From: Amphibalanus amphitrite
Taxonomy: Eukaryota > Arthropoda > Thecostraca > Balanomorpha > Balanidae
Length of the DNA: 64,000 bases
Direction: 5' to 3'
NCBI RefSeq assembly: GCF_019059575.1
Contig: NW_024882795.1
Location: 124,001-188,000 of the forward strand
Position 1 is the stretch's first letter. Each line of letters opens with the position of its first letter. The translations under genes were made by a program, and so were the position numbers. Below, piece after piece: positions 60,020 to 64,000 of this stretch. Below the pieces are notes generated by a model. That model was not told the DNA's origin. It saw only the letters and a program-made list of their open reading frames with translations, and searched no databases.

Positions 60020-63000
60020 GGGGATCAGAGGTCGCCGGGAACACGGGCAAGTAAGGAGAGTAGTTTGGAGTGCTTGAAAGGTTTAGAGCCAATAATGCTG
60101 GTATGAAATAATACGTGCGTAATTGACGCAACTTGTGTCAACAGTTGTAGCGTTTTCATACAATGCGGAGGAAACTTGATCAATGGTCATGGCATAAATA
60201 GCCGCCTCTGCATATTGCATATGCAAGTAAATGATAGTAAGAATAATAAACCAGTCATTCAGATGTCCCTAATAGACAAGTCGCATAGTAACGAATCACA
60301 ACTACGGTTCATTTGAATAACCAACTATCCCGCCAGCAGTCGATGAAAAATCAGCATAAAGTGGTGAGTGCAAGTGCACCTGGTCAAGCAATCAATGGTC
60401 AATGCTCATTTCCAGTGCAAGGGAGTTGAGAGTCGTGCTTCGATCTTTCGATAAATTCAGCACCTGCATGATGGCAGCCGACCAGAAACAACACATTCCA
60501 GGCCGACAAGCACAATGGCGACCATGAATCGTGACTGAGCGATATACAGCCTGGGAGTGTATTGGCAGCCAGCGGAACAAATGGACAACATTCGGGAGCG
60601 GCTGTGTTGTGGCCTGTGGGTCCGGCGAAACTGCCAGGGAGGGCGGAACAGCTGATGTCACAAATTAATTACGTCTTGTTTTCGTAAAAAAGATTCAAGC
60701 TCGTAAGCAATCTCGATCTATTTTCCCACTTTGAAGACAAATGATACAGGCACTAAATCGTTCCTTTATTTAGCAAAAGGTCCAAAATGTTCATCATTAT
60801 GAATTTATTGACTAATATTATCGAAGATTCTTCAGAATTATGATGAGTGTGCTGACACATTTCCCTCCTAAGCACCCTATCATTTCGTCCCTTACACAGT
60901 GATTTACAAGAAAATGTGCCACTTGGACCACATATTTGGCAGTCAGATCCCTTCTCCCCATATCTCGTCCTGCAATAAACAGGCGACCGGGTCGCAATGT
61001 CTGCGGGCTGCCAAACGGGGGCTGCCAAACGGGGCCCGCGGACAGGTCTCTGTTGTGTCCCCGAGGCAGCCTCTGCCCCCTACAGCTGCCAGGAAGGACA
61101 CTCGAGGAAGTCGCAGCTCGAAGGGACAGCGATCGGTGCCAGGGCGGCGCCGGTGGCCCTGACCGGGGCTCAAACAGGACCGCAGGCGGGGGCGGCGGCG
61201 GCGGCGGGGACGAGGGAGACAGCCGTGGCCGCCAAACAAAGTCCCAGCCACAGGTCTACAGGATCAGAAATAAATGAAATGGTGTGTTTCCGACGTTATG
61301 CTGAGCATCCCTCATGAATAATGTGGACTGCTGCTCGTAATTTATCAATGCCCTTGACAGGAAATTCAAGCTCAGCTATGATTGACGATGAACACACTCT
61401 AGCAATGTGTCATAGCACAAATTCACGTTTCCGGTCCCAAAGTATCATATCACCCTGTCGTACAGCAATTTCACCAGAGCATCTTCATGACACTTAGGAA
61501 ACGTAATTCCGCCTAAAATGTTCACGACATTCAGAGAGAACCAATGAACTAAGAAATTTTCAAAGAGCGCAGAGGAAGCACCCGGGAATCCCAATGTGGA
61601 TCGACATTTCTTCAATACTCCCCAGACAAGTTTGAGCCAGTTTATCGATTCCAGCCATTAGCAAATCAGCTACATTCACACACCACTCCAGTTCAGCACC
61701 CATGACCCCTGGCCGACCGTCGGACGCGTGTTTCGTCCGCCCGGAGCCCCAGGCCGCAGCTCTGTTGTGTTTGGCTCTGGATCTCAGCTGGGGGTCATCC
61801 TGACCGCGACCGGCCGCCGCATCTGAGGCCGTCACTGTGGGCGCCACGAGCCAGGACAGCCTCCTAGCCCTGCCCGGGTCCCTTCGAACCACCCTGACAG
61901 TTGGTACGGCTTTCAAGATAGTATTTACAGTGCGGAAGCAGCTACCGTCCATTGAAGTCGGCCGACGAATGACCCGAGAATGAGCTGGCACGGATGGACG
62001 GCGCCGCGATGTGCGCCATTCTTCATCAGAATGGCATGAAGATGTGCTATTCTTGGCACCAATCCACCGCATCGCAGTCTGATTATTTCTGAGAAATGCG
62101 CAGCACCGCCCCCGATGCATAAGTTATCCCCAAAACTCGGCAGCAGCTTCCTTTCATCCCGTGGCAAATCAGGGCCAACGCTCGTCGTGATGGCTAAGCT
62201 CAACATGGGTTCGTTGATGCGATAACTATGCTGACCGCAGCGAAAAGGGTCGCCGCCGGCTGGCTGCGTGCCCGCTGCGCCCCTCAGGTCACTGAGCTGT
62301 GCAGCAAGGTCAAAGGTCACACCGGAGATGCTGACTGTCAGACGCCCCCAGGGCATTCAGCCGCGCCCCGGGGCACGTGCTGACGGAAGTATGGTCGACG
62401 CTCAGAGGTCAGCGCGGACGCTGGCGCCCCAGTAGACCAGACTGCCAAGTTCGACCGGGAAGTCTGCTTGGCTGTCGTAACACCGCCAGACGGCGAACGA
62501 CGTCCCCTTCAGACTGGAGGGCTACCCGGTATAGCAGAGCTGGACAAACGAGCGACTGAAAAGCGCCGACAGAAAGCGGGTGGAAAGTTGGTGTACTGCC
62601 GCGGAAAGTTTCCAAACTTGTTACAAACAAAGAGACCACCAACATGGGCGAGTTTGCCAGCAGCCTTTGAGCGGCGTGCTCGAGGAGCTACTAACTAGAG
62701 CCGGAAGACTGATTGTATGGTTTAATAAAACAGCTCTGTATGTGATAAAATCAATACCAGTCAGCCACCTGAAAGCTATAAATTTGAAAGTCCTACGCCA
62801 GGCCAAGCGGCGAAACTTCGCACCAACAATCTGGGCTGCCAGAAACATCACACCCGCTGAAGAAGTTCTGAGGGAAGTTTGCAAAGCTCTTACCGGCTTT
62901 CCCGCTCAGATGAGTAGTCAATATTGAAACAGTCTCCAAGTAATCTGTTGGGGCGACTGCGGAAGGAAATCAATTACGCCAGACAGACCCGGAGACCAGC

Positions 63001-64000
63001 ATTGCAGTCGGAAAGGCATTCAGAAGCGAACGAGGAACGCTACAGCCGGACTAACACGATGCTCACATTGTAGCGCTTTTGAACCACCGCCAACACATGC
63101 AACACGTGCAAGGGTTGACTGCTCTTGTAGTGAATGCGTATTCATCGATAACTCGAAAAACATAACATTCTTCACATCTGATTAGTCAAGGAATAGACTC
63201 GTCATTAATTTCACTTAGGGTTTGTAATTAACCAGGTGTCAAAGCTGCACCACAAAAAAGGTAACTGAGAATGTACTCTGAGTGCAGAATGCACATCACC
63301 TGTGAAAACATGAGCATTCAACTCTCCTTTCCTCCCTTTAGCTTCAGCTCGGGAGGTTTGTTTAGTTGGGGGGGGGGGGGGGGCACAACAGCTGTCACAT
63401 TTTCCTCCCCAACAGATCAGAACTTTTGTAACTAGACTTAATGCGGTTGCATTGTCCCTTGGCCTTAAAATGTTACGTGTGTTTACAGTTCGCACTCCAT
63501 TAGCGCGACGCCGAGGCGGCTCGCGTTTCCACAGCACTGGAGCGTCAGGCGTGGGTACGTCACTGAGCGTGAGACCCGGCGCGGCAGCAGCGGAGGAGGG
63601 GCCCACGGCCGCGCAAGGCCACGCTAGTGTTGACGTCTACCGGGCCGGCTACACCACTCCCAAGGTCACTACTGAGGGGGAGGACCAGCGCGGGGAGGGC
63701 TCCCAGGGGAGGGGCGGTGATGAAGAGCCTAGGCCGACCGACAGGAATCCCAGCGGCGCACCAGGAGAAATTGGGTCGTAAACGACTAAAGGGGCTCGTC
63801 GGCGTATTTTTGGAGCCCTGGACAGTCATCAGAGAGGAGAGGAACTATTGGAATAGGCCGGAGATTTGACAGGAAACTGCGGCATGAATATTGAAGACAC
63901 GTCTGGGTACTACTGAATAAGCGTTACATCGGTTATGTTCATATACGTCCTTCACAAACGTCCTTTCTACATAAAAATTATATTAAAATCTCACTTAGGG
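60020..64000. other. Distal stretch, no supported gene
   Basis: CpG-rich patches at 61000-61240 and 63490-63760, and a G run at 63367-63383. Open frames of 80-190 codons exist on both strands, some with basic Ser motifs (for example TSRRRPSVPAH on the minus strand near 62000), but none has a start, donor and phase that I can tie to the AMPK gamma upstream exons. Confidence 0.4.

Noticed and set aside
61560-62120. 186-codon minus-strand frame with RRRPSV and RRPTSM
   Set aside because: Tempting as an AMPK gamma N-terminal exon, but no acceptable donor ends it in phase 0, and a second frame is equally open.

Overview
This is a stretch of an animal nuclear genome. Coding sequence is split into short exons with GT-AG splice sites, the gaps are full of DNA transposons and microsatellites, and no prokaryotic gene order is visible. 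The protein sequences and repeats look invertebrate, and the AMPK gamma core reads more like the insect than the vertebrate protein, so an arthropod (perhaps a crustacean) is my inference. I cannot name a species.

Two real genes can be assembled, both on the minus strand. (1) A METTL27/WBSCR27-like methyltransferase, five coding exons between 11731 and 5050, predicted 232 aa. Its introns hold a 592-bp palindromic TA-flanked MITE and a TTAA-flanked piggyBac-like MITE. (2) The gamma subunit of AMP-activated protein kinase (SNF4Agamma/PRKAG homologue). Eight coding exons run from 50519 down to 24827 for a 979-aa long form. A 407-aa short form starts at 43433. A third N-terminus is built from small exons at 60014-54720. 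All N-termini end in phase 1 and join the same acceptor at 39303, followed by a common core with four CBS motifs.

Layout: 1-5 kb holds a decayed mariner copy and a TA-flanked TIR element. 5-12 kb is the methyltransferase. 12-24 kb is gene-poor and holds TIR elements, GGTCA-rich repeats, a CACGTG-rich repeated block, a palindrome near 20.5 kb and a long CT/CCGTCT microsatellite. 24.3-60 kb is the AMPK gamma locus, with introns containing a 3.3-kb hAT-type element (8-bp duplication acctattg), an antisense CR1-like reverse transcriptase tail, a TTAA-flanked element, and a hAT element made of GGCTCC hexamers (8-bp duplication cccaaaac). 60-64 kb has no gene I can support.

The most unusual pattern is that three AMPK gamma introns begin with tandem copies of the preceding exon end plus its 5' splice site (about five, three and two copies). 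Several acceptors in the same gene are also preceded by repeated CTGAC motifs that match the branch-point consensus. I found no CRISPR array, rRNA, convincing tRNA or new multi-gene system.
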